Assembly: GCA_001970955.1 (NCBI GenBank)
Contig: MPUH01000114.1
Coordinates: 1-64,000 of the forward strand
Direction: 5' to 3'
DNA length: 64,000 bases
From: Stentor coeruleus
Taxonomy: Eukaryota > Ciliophora > Heterotrichea > Heterotrichida > Stentoridae
The notes under the pieces are model-generated. The model made no database searches. It had not been told where the DNA came from and was given only the letters and a program-made list of their open reading frames with translations. The position numbers and the translations under genes are program-made. Each line of letters begins with the position of its first letter. The first letter of the stretch is position 1. Of the stretch, positions 41,512 to 54,008 are shown piece after piece.

Positions 41512-44500
41512 ATGTCAAACAATCTTAACTTACAAGCTAGGTTTAAAGAAGACACTTTAGAAAGCTCTTCACAGAGTTCTGAAGAATCACATGAAGAACC
41601 TCTAGTTCATTACAAAGGAAAATACTCTGCTGAACGCCTTATGATGATGCTAGATAAAGAAAAACTTGAAGCTCTTGAAGAAGAGTTTAATGATCATCCT
41701 GATGGAATCGAACTTCACAATTTTGTTTGGCTAATGAAATGCGCAATGACCGTAGCCCCAGAAGAAAAAGCTGAGTTAGTTCTTGGACTTTACTACCTTT
41801 TTCAAGAAATTGACATAAACGGTGACGAACATATGGAGTGGTCTGAATTTACTCAATACATAATCGATGCTGTGATGGGTCAACAAAACAAAGAAAAGTC
41901 AGAAGAGAAAGAGCTTTCTCCATCTGAGATTATGGAAATGGCCCATTCACACAAATCTCGTCGATATCAATTAAGCAAACTTATAGACCGGAGTTTTCAT
42001 GGTAGTTTTCTAAGACAAGCTAATTTTCATAGTAATCTCGACCTTGTCAGTGTTGTTGAGATGGGTGGGCAGTCAGTAAAATTCTTTAATGTCCAATCAG
42101 AAGTTAAATTTCAAATAACCCCACAATATGCAAATAATGGTTTTGTTTTATCAGTAGCATATTCAGAAAGAGAATATTTATTAGTGATTGCAGGTAGTGA
42201 TAGAGTTTTGTATACATATGAAAAGGAAAATAGTTACTTTAGACACGCCCGAGATTTTAAAACTGACTTTACTCATTTATCAATTTGGTACATTGAAGAA
42301 CAAAAATCATGGATTTCAGCTTGTGATGATCATAATTTACGTCAGTGGAATATGCGTACAGGTGAATTGTTGTTTTGCTTTATGGGTCATGATGAGATAA
42401 TCCTTGATGTTGTTGAAATAATAAACCCATTATGCATTGCCTCAGCTTCATTAGATGGAATCATCCTTCTCTGGGATTTAGCAGACCAAAAAAACATAGG
42501 TTCATTATCAGGAAAGCATTCAAGAGGTGTTAGGTCTATTGATTATAGTTCAGAATATGGGGGAAATATAGTAAGTGTTGGTTATGAAAGAGATATTCAT
42601 GTATGGAGCCCTGAAGTAACATTATCAAAATGCTATGCTGGGAAATTAGAAGGTCACAATTGTCCTGTTGTATCTTGTAAATTCTTTAAAGGTAGGCCTA
42701 TATGTATTAGTGTTGATGAAAAAGGTAATGTAAGACTTTGGGATATAAGACAATTTTCATGTTTACAGATAATAACACATGAAAGAGGTAAAATTGAAGT
42801 ATCTAAACTAGTTACTATAGCTAAACATGATAAGTTTATAGTAGCTGGAAGACGACTTATATGGTATGAACTAATGAAAGATTCTATGATGAAAAGTAAT
42901 TATAAAGATGTGAATCCAATATTAGCTGAATTCAATACTTATTATCTACAATTTGTTGTTCTTACGAAATATGATTTAAGAGTTTATGATTGTGTTAGTG
43001 GGAAATTAAGGAAAATATATACTGAAGTTCAAGACCCTAGAACTGAATCAGAACTTAGTGCTATGGTCTTAGATCATCGTAATAGAATATGTCTTATTGG
43101 TGATAACTCTGGGTCTATACGAGCTTATAATTTTGCTAATGGGGCACTTATGAAATCTGTTAATGGTGAAGGTCGAGATAATAAACTTAGTACAGAAGAA
43201 GATGAAGTTGATAATATCGAACAAGCAAAATCAGCTAAAAAAAATGAAGATTGGAACTCAGAAATATCAGCCTTGCATTTTTGTACTGATGATAAAATCC
43301 TCATAGCTTCAAGTTGGGATTCAAGTATTATGGTTTATGATATGAAAGATATTGAAGAAGTTGCTTTGTTAAGGGTTATGAAAGGTGGTCATCAAGGCTC
43401 GGATATAACTTGTATAACTTACTCACCTTATTTATCTTTAATAGCATCTGGGTCTAGTAATGGTATTGTTGCTATATGGGATTTTGAAATTGGTAAGCTT
43501 GAAGGAGCATGCTTTGGTCATAAACGTGATATAACAGCAATATCATTTCTTGAACCTTATCCAGTAATGATAACTTTTTCATCTGATGGGATGATATGTT
43601 TATGGAATATTAGAGCTCATAATGGTAAAGCACGTTTTAGATGTATAGCTAGGTTTAAAAATACATCATGGACTGGATCTCAGGATGAAAAATCAGCTAT
43701 AAGTGTAACATTAAATATCATAAGTTGTCAGAAAGGAATACAAAGACATAAACGTAAAAAACATACAAAACAGAAAAAAAATGAACCAAAACCAGAAAAA
43801 GAAAAGACGTCATTTAATTTTTTTAAAACTAGAGAAAATGAAAAACCTCCTGAAAGTGATGAGGAAAGTGTATATGAATGGATTGAAGACCAGAATGTTG
43901 AAATTATTGATGAGGCTGGACTAAATGCTGTAAAAAATAGGCCATATTTATATGTGGGTGATGCTAAAGGGTATATAAAAATATGGTCGTTTGAGAATTT
44001 TTTATCGAAAAAGAAATTTGTCCCATTAGAAAGGATGGAGAGGGATAAACCGAGTTATAATCCAAGAAGAAAAGATATTAAAAATGCTGAAAGCGATGTG
44101 AAATATTGGAAAAAAGAGACTGAAAATGAAGATTTCCCTAATATTGTAGATACAGAAGGAGAGATTTTGGTAAGAGAATGGAAAGCTCATGATGATATTG
44201 TTAATTGTATTAGGCCTATATTAGAACCACAAGGGCTTTTAACATGTTCTCCTGATAAATTCTTGAAAGTGTGGAATCGGGAAGGAGAAATTTGGGGAAT
44301 AATCAACCTAAGTTCTCCAGAAGTGCCAAAAAAATGGTACTTTCCTTTTGATTGGGAAGCTAAACGTCAGCAAGACATAAACAAAGTTATTGAAGTCCTA
44401 TCATTAATTGATGAAAAAGTTGACATTGACCCAAGCACTTTACCTGCAGCCCCATCCCAAGCCCAGCCATCAAAGAAAAAGCGCCGACCAAAAATGCCGA

Positions 44501-45261
44501 AAACAAGACAAAAACTCACTCAGCCAAAACCACAAAGTAACAACCCAGTTCATCATTATGAAGAAGAAAAATCAGAAGATGAAGTTGAAGATCCAAATGA
44601 AAAACCACATACAACTTTAAAAAAATATTATGGAAGTGCAGCTGATTTAAAAAAACAACTTGATGAATTAGATGAAAAAAGAGTTCGGGATTATGAAGAC
44701 CTAAGTATAAAAGATAACACTAAAAAGCCTTCAAAGACTCGTAATCGTCTTGAAGCTGAAAATCGAAAACTTGAAGTAAGTAAATCACAAGGGCCACAAA
44801 GACTACCAAAAATTGGGTCGACTAGGGTTAAAGCGAAAAATAGTTCTGAAAAAGTTGAAGGGACACCTGTAAAAACATTTTATAAGTCAAATAGTAGACA
44901 AGAATTCCCTGATATGCAAGAAAAATATATTAAAGTAAAATCTGAAAGCAAAAGACCTTTAATAGGATTTGGTAGTACTGGTGTTGTTAGTAACTTTGTC
45001 ATAAACAAACCAAACCAAAGCAAAATCAAAATCAAAAAAGATAAACTTTATGATGTGAGATATAAGCCAGGGGAAAGTATAAGAATGTTAAACAAAGCAA
45101 TATCTTCACAAAGTTTAGCTATAAGTTCAGTATTATCCCCATATACTGAAGACTTAAAAACTTTGAAGAAAAAAAATGAGTTAATCAAAGATCTCGCTGC
45201 GAGCAAGAAATCCCCAAGCATGGCAAGTTTGCCTGCAGTTAGAAAAGATTTAGGCAAATAA
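41512..45261 (+). CDS. EF-hand WD40 protein, WDR49/CFAP337-like
   Basis: This 1,249-residue protein starts with an EF-hand module (ETDLNGDEHMEWSEF-like; DINGDEHMEWSEF is seen near residue 100), followed by WD40 repeats forming at least two propellers (about residues 170-980). Clear blades include WISACDDHNLRQWNM, CIASASLDGIILLWDLAD, CISVDEKGNVRLWDIRQ, LIASGSSNGIVAIWDFEIGK and MITFSSDGMICLWNIR. A Lys-rich insertion (about 745-800) interrupts the second propeller. The C-terminal ~270 residues are basic and disordered. EF-hand plus WD40 order matches the WDR49/WDR64/CFAP337 group, found on axonemal microtubules in ciliates. It is intron-free and ends in TAA. Confidence 0.8.
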   Translation: MSNNLNLQARFKEDTLESSSQSSEESHEEPLVHYKGKYSAERLMMMLDKEKLEALEEEFNDHPDGIELHNFVWLMKCAMTVAPEEKAELVLGLYYLFQEIDINGDEHMEWSEFTQYIIDAVMGQQNKEKSEEKELSPSEIMEMAHSHKSRRYQLSKLIDRSFHGSFLRQANFHSNLDLVSVVEMGGQSVKFFNVQSEVKFQITPQYANNGFVLSVAYSEREYLLVIAGSDRVLYTYEKENSYFRHARDFKTDFTHLSIWYIEEQKSWISACDDHNLRQWNMRTGELLFCFMGHDEIILDVVEIINPLCIASASLDGIILLWDLADQKNIGSLSGKHSRGVRSIDYSSEYGGNIVSVGYERDIHVWSPEVTLSKCYAGKLEGHNCPVVSCKFFKGRPICISVDEKGNVRLWDIRQFSCLQIITHERGKIEVSKLVTIAKHDKFIVAGRRLIWYELMKDSMMKSNYKDVNPILAEFNTYYLQFVVLTKYDLRVYDCVSGKLRKIYTEVQDPRTESELSAMVLDHRNRICLIGDNSGSIRAYNFANGALMKSVNGEGRDNKLSTEEDEVDNIEQAKSAKKNEDWNSEISALHFCTDDKILIASSWDSSIMVYDMKDIEEVALLRVMKGGHQGSDITCITYSPYLSLIASGSSNGIVAIWDFEIGKLEGACFGHKRDITAISFLEPYPVMITFSSDGMICLWNIRAHNGKARFRCIARFKNTSWTGSQDEKSAISVTLNIISCQKGIQRHKRKKHTKQKKNEPKPEKEKTSFNFFKTRENEKPPESDEESVYEWIEDQNVEIIDEAGLNAVKNRPYLYVGDAKGYIKIWSFENFLSKKKFVPLERMERDKPSYNPRRKDIKNAESDVKYWKKETENEDFPNIVDTEGEILVREWKAHDDIVNCIRPILEPQGLLTCSPDKFLKVWNREGEIWGIINLSSPEVPKKWYFPFDWEAKRQQDINKVIEVLSLIDEKVDIDPSTLPAAPSQAQPSKKKRRPKMPKTRQKLTQPKPQSNNPVHHYEEEKSEDEVEDPNEKPHTTLKKYYGSAADLKKQLDELDEKRVRDYEDLSIKDNTKKPSKTRNRLEAENRKLEVSKSQGPQRLPKIGSTRVKAKNSSEKVEGTPVKTFYKSNSRQEFPDMQEKYIKVKSESKRPLIGFGSTGVVSNFVINKPNQSKIKIKKDKLYDVRYKPGESIRMLNKAISSQSLAISSVLSPYTEDLKTLKKKNELIKDLAASKKSPSMASLPAVRKDLGK

Positions 45262-45304
45262 GCTAATAATATAGGGTAATCCACATTTTTATAAAAAGAA
45301 AAAA

Positions 45305-46246
45305 ATGATGTCTCTTAAGTGTGAGGCAACTAATTGTCCTAATTGGGTTGATTATGAATGCTCATGTGAACAAAAAATGCGTCTTTGCGATAAGCATTTT
45401 AGACAGCATGGCGAACTTTATGGGTGTTTTGCAAACTCAATTAGAAATAATGTTTATGAGAAAGTTTTTCATATGAGACAAGCAGTGAAATCTTTGATTG
45501 ATGCAAGAAATGATATTATGCTCATAGTGGAAAAAATGATGAATGAGTTACAATTGTTGCTGATTCAAATAACACAGGATATTGGTAAACGGAAAAAAAT
45601 ATTAAAGGATTGGATTTGTAAAGGAGTTGCTGGGGATATTGAATCAGTGATGGGGAATTATCGTTTTGCTGACCTTAAAAAACGTAATGCTGATGATTTT
45701 ATTGAAACTGTTAGGTCGATGCTTAATATGAGGATGTTTAATGAGTTTGGTAGAGTTAGAAATACAGGACTTGGAGAGAATATGGGTAATAGATATTTAG
45801 CCCCTCAGTATTTTAGCTATGAGCAAATTCAAGAGTTTTCTTCATTAGATCTAAAAGAAAGGATATGCAAAATCGAGAATTTAGGGATAAGTTTACAAGA
45901 TGTGAAAAAAGATATTTTTGATGTGAAAATCAGCAAGGATAAAGGATTTGCTTTGGTTTGTATAATATAAATAGATTGTAAGACCCAAGCAGATTGTATT
46001 TGATAAAAAGACTGTATGATATAATCAGTTCGTAAAATATAAAAAGTTGGTAAATGATATGAAGCAAGTAATTCCTAAATAGGAAGTAAAAAATATTTAG
46101 GATGTAAATGAGATGTAGGTATTTTATAAACAGTGAGTAACAAATAATCAGTGAGGGTTTATAACTTGGAAAATAACAAAAAAGTTTTTGCCGGGTATAC
46201 GGATGAAGCAGAGACAAGGGAATGGATGAGAAAAAGTATTGAATAG
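45305..46246 (+). CDS. B-box-like zinc protein whose 3' end is split by an intron array
   Basis: Exon 1 (45305-45959) encodes an N-terminal Cys/His cluster (CEATNCPNW, CSCEQKMRLCDKHFRQHG) like a B-box zinc finger, then a helical region and the beginning of a WD-like blade (FDVKISKDKGFALV). The frame then runs into eleven adjacent 15-nt introns (45960-46151). Splicing all of them with nine 3-nt exons adds YYYFLARRLM and joins RVYNLENNKKVFAGYTD..., ending at TAG 46244-46246, 258 residues in total. Removing the whole 192-nt block instead also keeps frame and gives 249 residues (FALVLRVYNLE). The downstream part fits the second half of the same WD-like blade, supporting that it belongs to the gene. 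Without splicing the frame stops at 45968-45970. The function is unknown. Confidence 0.75.
45960..46151 (+). other. Array of eleven consecutive 15-nt introns separated by 3-nt exons
   Basis: Introns start at 45960, 45978, 45996, 46014, 46032, 46050, 46068, 46086, 46104, 46119 and 46137, each exactly 15 nt, GT...AG, with A at position 10, as in all single introns of the window. Exons between them are ATT, ATT, ACT, TTC, TTG, CAA, GAA, GAT, none (46118/46119) and TGA, which gives an 18-nt period with one 15-nt step. The intron sequences differ from each other (for example GTAAGACCCAAGCAG, GTAATTCCTAAATAG, GTAAATGAGATGTAG), so this is not a fresh tandem repeat. Both stepwise and block removal preserve frame. 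Confidence 0.8.
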
Positions 46247-46536
46247 TTTTAAGTAGGATTATAGACTAATAGGAAATTGTTTTAAAGTTTATGGGATGAA
46301 ATTGAAAATGAATTGAGTTGTAAATATTCTTAAGATGGTGTAAAGATTGTAATGATGTAAAAAATTATAAATAATCTTATTAATCCTATAAACCCTACCT
46401 TTTTTTAGCATAGTTAAACCACATCTCTCACTGTCAAATTCCTAGCAGACTTATCTTGTAATACTCTAAATAGCATTAAAATTCTTAATTTCATACTGAT
46501 AAGTGGTTTATAATACTTATATCCGAAAATTCAAGG

Positions 46537-47646
46537 ATGCGTCCAAAATCAAAAGTTGTTCATAACATATCAACAGCCTCAGCTAATGTCCGTGTAGGGG
46601 AGATAAACACATCTCTTCAAAGGATGAGTCTAAGTGATAAGACAGGCAGCCATACCTACACCTCAGACAAAGTTGTAGGCAATGGGACATTCGGAGTAGT
46701 TTACCAAGCAACAATTGCAGAAACTGGGGAAAAAGTTGCAATAAAAAAAGTATTCCAAGACAAGCGATATAAGAACCGAGAATACGAAATAATGAAAGAA
46801 CTTTCTCATCCAAACGTCGTAGGCCTTCGTCATGCTTTTTACACTCCAGGCGATAAGCCAGACGAAGTTTTTCTAAATCTGGTTATGGAGTATTTCCCAG
46901 ACACCTTATACCGAGTGACAAAAAATTATGGACGAATGAGACAGCCAATCCCTTTAATAATAGCCAAATTATACAGCTATCAAATATTAAGATCACTAGG
47001 ATATATTCATGCAATGGGAGTTTGTCATAGAGATATCAAGCCTCAAAATTTACTTGTAGATCCAGCTACTCATAGACTTGTTTTATGTGATTTTGGTTCT
47101 GCTAAAAAATTAGTTAGAGGGGAACCAAATGTTGCTTATATATGTTCAAGATATTATCGAGCACCTGAATTAATATTTGGAGCTACAGATTATACTACAC
47201 TTATTGATATATGGAGTGCTGGATGTGTTATTGCTGAAATGTTTATTTTCCAGCCTTTATTCCCTGGAGAAAGCGCAGTTGATCAATTGGTGGAAATTAT
47301 TAAGGTTCTTGGAACACCTACAAGGGAACAGATATTTGAAATGAATCCTAATTATCATGAAGGACGATTTCCGGATATTAGACAAACCCCATGGAGTAGG
47401 GTTTTTAAGAATAAAGCTTCACCTGAAGCTATTGATTTGTTAGCATCGTTACTCGTTTATTCACCATCTAAAAGACTTACGGCTTATCAGGCGATGCAAC
47501 ATCCGTTCTTTGATGAACTTAGAGCTCAAGGTACGAGATTACCTAATGGTGACCCTTTACCACCTCTTTTTAATTGGAGTGAGATTGAAATTAAAACTCA
47601 TCCTGAACTCATACGTGCTCTTACTCCTAGTTGGTTTAGTAATTAG
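46537..47646 (+). CDS. GSK3: Glycogen synthase kinase 3
   Basis: This 369-residue kinase is GSK3, a CMGC-group Ser/Thr kinase. The Gly-rich loop is [11 protein letters not shown], the lysine is in VAIKKV, the catalytic loop is CHRDIKPQN and the metal motif is DFGSAK. The activation segment [17 protein letters not shown] carries the tyrosine whose phosphorylation activates GSK3 and the Arg that helps bind pre-phosphorylated substrates. [17 protein letters not shown] is the family signature. The N-terminal extension (about 35 residues) lacks the RPRTxSF inhibitory Akt site of animal GSK3, so that form of control is not evident. It is intron-free and ends in TAG. Confidence 0.97.
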   Translation: MRPKSKVVHNISTASANVRVGEINTSLQRMSLSDKTGSHTYTSDKVVGNGTFGVVYQATIAETGEKVAIKKVFQDKRYKNREYEIMKELSHPNVVGLRHAFYTPGDKPDEVFLNLVMEYFPDTLYRVTKNYGRMRQPIPLIIAKLYSYQILRSLGYIHAMGVCHRDIKPQNLLVDPATHRLVLCDFGSAKKLVRGEPNVAYICSRYYRAPELIFGATDYTTLIDIWSAGCVIAEMFIFQPLFPGESAVDQLVEIIKVLGTPTREQIFEMNPNYHEGRFPDIRQTPWSRVFKNKASPEAIDLLASLLVYSPSKRLTAYQAMQHPFFDELRAQGTRLPNGDPLPPLFNWSEIEIKTHPELIRALTPSWFSN

Positions 47647-47939
47647 AAAATATTTTATCGAAATTTATTTAGAATTTGATTTTGGGTTGCAAAATTGTTG
47701 GTGAAATTTATAGGCAGGGTTAATGCTTTGTATAAAATTGAATAAAGTTATGTATTTTATAAATAGGTTATAGTTATTAACCTATGAATTTAATAATTCA
47801 TTTAAAGAAACTTTTAACTAATTATCTAGGTTGTTATTTATACTCGCTCGAAAATACTGTTTTCTGCTTAAAGAAAATTTTAAAGTGTAACAATAATAAA
47901 AAATATTCTTTTTATCAGTCATTATTATTTCTTCATAAG

Positions 47940-50900
47940 CTAATCATTGTTTTCTGGAGAATTCAACGAGTTTATAATATGCACATGGCTGTTATTAGCC
48001 CATTGAGAAGCCAAACTATTATTCTGCTCATCATCAGAATTAACATCCATCTTAGGTACTGTTTTTATCTTTCTCTGCCTAACCACCCATTTTACACATT
48101 TCTGAAAACACTTAAATTTAAAATATATCTTCTTAATAAGAGACCCAAAAGTATAATATCCCCAATAGCTTAAAAATACGAGATTAGACATTAACATAAT
48201 ACCAAACATAAAATCTTTCCCACCTTCATCAATATCTTTTGTCAAGAAAAACAATCCACAATATATTGTCACAGCAGAAACTATTATAGATTTTTTTTCC
48301 ATATTATTTAATTGTTCAAGATTATATGGTTCGAGTTTATTTTGTAATAAATAAGCGATGATAATTATTAAAAATGTTGCTAAAGCTTGAATATTTACTG
48401 ATATGTTTTTAAAAAATACTGCTGCACTTATTATTGTTAGTTTTCTAGACATAGTAATAAATTCCCAATAAAATCTTTCAGTTTTATATCCTTTGTATAT
48501 AAAACCATATTTAAATCTTTCTTCTTTTGTATTAAGTTCGTTTCTGTATTTGGTTAAAAATATAAGCAAAGCTATTGGAGCTAAAATGCACCAAACAATC
48601 AAACTTGGTAATGCAGCACCAAGAGCATATTTCAAATGTTTAGCGTCCCAGCATTTTATATTTAGGTCAGATATCAAATAGTAATTTCCTTGAGAAATTT
48701 CCATACAGTTAAAAACTGCAAAGTTGAATTTTAATAAAGATGGCTGAAATATAAATAATTGGACTATTATAGAGCCTATTATTTTTTCTTTTAAGTTTAT
48801 TGTAATGCGAAATATACTCCAAGATAACCAAAATATACAGCTAAAAATACCTGATATTATTGGTAATATTGAAAGAATTATAATCTTAGCATAAAAAGGC
48901 TTCATGTTTTCAGCTAAGTAACAGTCAAATGAAAATAATTGTTCTGATGACCCTGCTGTCTGACTTTGAACTGTAAACATGCTTTTTACTAGCCAAGGCC
49001 AATCAAGATTGAAAGATATTGTGAGCATAACAATCTGAAAATAGTTAATAATAATTTTATAATACACAGATGTGATTGATTGTTCTTTAAGTGCAGCTTT
49101 GATATTGCTTGCTGTTAATATAATTATGATTAATATTAATAAGATAATTATGCCAAGCAACATAACAATATTTTTACCCCTTTCCAAACATTTAGTGCAT
49201 TGATTTTCTCCATTTCTAGAATAACCTTCCTCACACGATTGGCATAAATTCCCAGTATACCCTTCCAAGCACTTATTCTTTTCAAAATCAGCATTTTCTT
49301 CTAAACAAGCTTTAGCATAAGGACATTCCATAATCATATCAGTATTTTTACTATATCTCCAATACCCAGCACCAGCTACAATATTCCTTCCTCCAAAACA
49401 CAAAGCTCCTATTGGACATTGTTTACAAATATCCCCAGCTTTTAAATTATATTTCCCAACTTGACAAACAATACATGAGTTTTCATTAACTAAAGCTTCA
49501 CCAATTATACATTCTCTAACAAAAACATTAAAATCCTCATTTATCAACTGTAAAGTTGAAGAAAAAGTCCCTGTTACTGATAAAGAAGTTAAAGAATTCG
49601 GGGGACCTGCAAGTAAAATGCTTGAAAAATTAAGTACCCCAGCTCTGGCTGTAACTTTAACCTCACCTGATAATGAGAAATTTAAAGTATTTGTAACACT
49701 TATTTGCCCTGTCCCTTGATTTTCTGTAAGAACAGTTTGATTGTAATGATCTAATATATTTATGATAATAGGATATGATATTTGTTGTCCTGGGGGGATT
49801 TCTAATAGAGTTAATATACGGTTTTGGGGTATTTTAAGTTGAGATGGATATGAACTTATATCAGGGCCATAAAAAGCTTGGTTTTTTGAAAATAAACAGT
49901 TGGTTATAGTTGGGTAAATTCCATACCATTGAATTCCTCCACCACTTTTTGATGCTGATGATTTTGTGAATGAACAGTTTATTATCGATGTTTGTTGAGT
50001 ATTTGAAGAATCTTCTATAAAGATACTCCCTCCTTGACCTGAATTGAGTGAGTCGCTTAGTAAGGCGTTATTTGATGTAAAAATTGAAGAGTTTATTATT
50101 GTGCTTTGGCTTTTAATATATATTGCCCCACCTAATGAAGAAGAACATGATGAAAAAATACTGGATGTTATTATGAGAATGTTGGGAGGGTTTAATGGGT
50201 TTAGGTAGATACACCCGCCATATGTGGATGAAGAGAGGTTTTTGAATGTGCTTGAAGAAATTTCAACTGAAGTACATTCGGTACAGGATATACCTCCACC
50301 AATTAAACCTGAACCATCTAAATAAAAATTACTTTTTAGTGTTGAATTTATAAAAGCTAAATATGAAGTTCGAGATATTGTAACGCCAGATCCATTGTAA
50401 TTTGATATAACTGTATTTTCTACCGTTAAATTCGACATATCATCACTTAAAATAACTGATCCTTCAATATCTACATTTATATTCCCCATAAAATTTTCAT
50501 TAAAACTACACTTGCTAAATATATTTTACGATTTGCTGCAATAAATTACGCTTTCAACCAAAGAAGTTGCATTTTCAATCATACAACCTTCACATAGCAA
50601 CGAACTACTTTTAACATAAAAAACACTAGCATCATAATCACTTGAAGCATTATAAAAATTACTATTCTTTATAATTACATAACTTGTCTCAACTCCAATA
50701 TTTCCTCCAATTCCAATATGTGACTTAAAAGTAACTTTATATATATCAAGATTTGAATAATATAAACATTCTATAGCTGGGTAATATTTTGCAGTATTTT
50801 CTTCAATTGTACTATTTTTTATTGTTAAATAAGATTCTAATATTGTTATTGTCCCACTTGCTTGGGCTTTATTTTTAAGAAAAATAGTGTTTTGAACTGA

Positions 50901-53900
50901 AGATATAGCCAAACAATGCTGAATGTATAAACTCGAGCCTTGAAAAGCGCTATTTTCTTCAAATCTTGACCATTCAACAATGATTGAAGAGTTCTGGTCA
51001 GCGAAAATTCCTGCACCTTTTCCTAATACATAATTTTTATAGAATACAACATTATTTATCTTAGCATATGACCCAAGTATCATATAAATCATCCCATTCT
51101 CACTAGCGCTGTTGTTTTCAATTTCAATATTATAAAACCCACCTAATGCAGATGTAGTTAAATACCCAACTGTGCCGAATTTCCCTTGATTTCCTTCAAA
51201 CTTTGAATCTTTTATTAAAAATACAGCATATGAAGCCTTAACAGCTGTACCTTGATTATAAAAAATCTCAGAATTCTGTATACAAACAAATGTAGAATTA
51301 TCTTCACTATAAATATAAACTAAATTCTCAGCTTGATTATATTGGAAAATACTATCATCAATAATAACCTCATTAGATCCAGTAATTTTAATAACACTTG
51401 TAGACTTAGCTAAATTACTATCAAAATTACACATAATCAAAACAAGTTTGCCATGACTTGAAGCAATATTCAAAACCAAACTTTTATTTTCTATAAAATT
51501 TACCTTAGAAATCACACTTTCATTACACAGAGTAAGTGATGAATCTAAAGATAATCCAGGACTTTTAAGTTTATAAAAATCTGATTCAGTTAATGTTAAC
51601 AATAAAGAACTTCCACTTACTTCAGATGTTAAATAAAATGTTGTTCCTGTATTGTATGAAAAATAAGATTTTGATATTGATAATAATGATGATGCTGTAC
51701 CAGTAAAATATAGTCCTGAAAACAATTTTGCTGTAGAGTTTATAATAGTTAAGTTGCTTATAAATAATGATGATAACATTTGAGCTCTTATAGCATCAGA
51801 ACTATTTTCGATGTATACATTTTTAATTGAATATACTGAATTTTTTGATGTAGCTTTAAGGTAAATAAGCCCCTTAGCTTGGTTTTGATAGGTTACATTA
51901 TAAAATTCTAAGTATTCTAATTGTAAAAAAACTTGGCTGGTTATTGATAAAAACCACTCGTCATTGTATAAAAGGTTGTCTTGAAATTGGGAGTTTTTGA
52001 AAATCAGTTCTGTCATGGAGTTGTCAATAATGATTAGTGGGACTATGTTTCTGAGGAAGTCACAATTTTCAAAAGATACTCGATAGTTACTGAATAAAGA
52101 GATAAGGAAATAATTTGTGTTTATAATAAAGTTTGAAAGAGAATTTACAATATATGCTCCTGGTTGACTTTTTATACCTGAAAGTGTTATATCGTTTATG
52201 CTAATATGATAACCGTTTTCATTAAATGATAGATCTGATATTTGTATATTAGCTAAGTTTTTTATTGTAAGCATACCTAAGCCACTGAAATTGTTTAAGA
52301 ATTTATTTGAGAAAATAATGATATACTTTTTTGGAATAACTCCTCCAGTTGCTATATTACCATCTATACATAAACTTGGTAATACTTCTCCATATTCTAT
52401 TAATACAACATTTTCTTCAACAGCGTTACTTTGGAAGTAGCATTGTGATATCTGAACATTCTGACATTCAGAAATATAATAAACATAAACAAGTTTGCTT
52501 GCAGTATTATTTTCAAATCTACAGCCAGAAATCAAAACATTATCAATATAGTTTTCTGAATTGATTGGATTTAAATACATTTCTACAGTACTCTGGTCGA
52601 TATGAATCAAATAATTTTTGCTATAATTATTAACAAACTGTAAATTTGAAAATTTTATCATAAGTGAATCAGCTATAGTAATAAACCCTAAAGTCTTTGA
52701 AGAGTATAGGTTATATTGGAAAACCACATTTTCTATAATAATTTCTGTAAAATACTCAAGATATATAAACCGTTTAAGAGGGTTTTCATCAATAACTTCA
52801 TATCCATTATTAATAAAAGATACAACTCCTCCTGAATAAACAAAATTCATACGATCAAAATATGGTGAGGCATTTATAACATTACCAGCTGTAACTATAT
52901 TAGTAAAATTAACATTGGTCATATATAGAAATCCTCCGCTTATTTTAATCAAACTCTCCATTCCTAGCCTCATATTCTCAAACCTAACATTCTATTTATC
53001 CCTTACCTCAAGGTAAAAATAAGCATCAGTAATTACTTTAAAAAACCAATATGCTGAATAATCATCACAAATTTGACTATTAACATATTGATCCTCATAT
53101 AAAGCATTTCCCCTATCATCTTTAATCACTCCATCTATGTCAGTAAATGAGTATCTACAATAATCACAATCTTGACAATAAGGGTCAAAAAGTTCATGTT
53201 GTGAAAAAATAACATTTTTTATCATAACCCGATTTCTTATTCCTAAACATAACGGCTGTCTTGATGCTAGGATTATTGGCATATAACCTTCTTCATAACA
53301 ACCTAGTATATTTTTTTCACTACAATATAAAGGACGAATAACAGCATAGGCAATAGCTTCTGTAATATGGCAGAAACCTATAAAATCCGCATCATATAAA
53401 ATAAAATTATCTGAACCAAAAAGAAGGATTTCTGTGTACATTGAAGCTAAAGTATATAAAGCATAGATTAGACTGTTTATAGGATTTGATGATGAACCAT
53501 CTCCATTTGTAGCGTTTTCACTTGTTACATAAATTTTAGTCCAATTGCAATATTCGTAGTCATAATAATCAAAGTCACAATTTAAAGTTAGGCAGGAAAG
53601 ATCACAAACTCCATTACCGAGCATGTTTTCAAAACAGTCAAAATTGCAGTATCCCTATATGATATTTACACATGCATAATTGTCGTAATTACATATAGAT
53701 TCATTACACTCATTATCACAAATATCATTAAAATATAGTTCTTCACTGCAAAACTCTCCACAATAAGAACAATCTCCATAATCATAGCCACAATAATCTA
53801 TATTACAAGATTCATCACAAATACCATCACTTGCTTCATTAGGACAACCATTTTGTAAGCAAGCATATAGGCAATCTCCATTATCATATCCACATGGTCC

Positions 53901-54008
53901 AGTCATACATGAAATATCGCAGAAATAGTCACCTAACCAATAGAAAGGACAATCTGGATTACAATCATCTGAAGCATGAACATATAGAAAAAGAGATAAA
54001 AATATCAT
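47940..54008 (-). CDS. Giant LNR/beta-helix multi-TM surface protein, copy 1
   Basis: Four exons joined by 15-nt introns at 53655-53669, 52992-53006 and 50515-50529 give 2,007 residues. A signal peptide (IFLSLFLYVHA) precedes four Notch-type LNR repeats (GDYFCDISCMTGPCGYDNGDC pattern), about residues 15-150. A large right-handed beta-helix region (about 170-1470) follows, with repeated N/S-rich coils and the GGAI and FxxN motifs familiar from bacterial Pmp autotransporters (SSLGGAIYIKSQSTIINSSIFTSNNA). A Cys-rich EGF-like stretch (GYTGNLCQSCEEGYSRNGENQC) leads into about seven or more TM helices and a basic cytoplasmic tail. Probably a large adhesion or sensory receptor (inference). It ends in TAG. 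It is the paralogue of the gene at 56259-62409; all three intron positions and phases match. Confidence 0.85.

Noticed and set aside
45960-46151. Reading the intron array as an ordinary minisatellite
   Set aside because: The 18-nt units share only the splice-site positions (GT, A10, AG); other bases vary freely, which is not expected of a recent tandem repeat.
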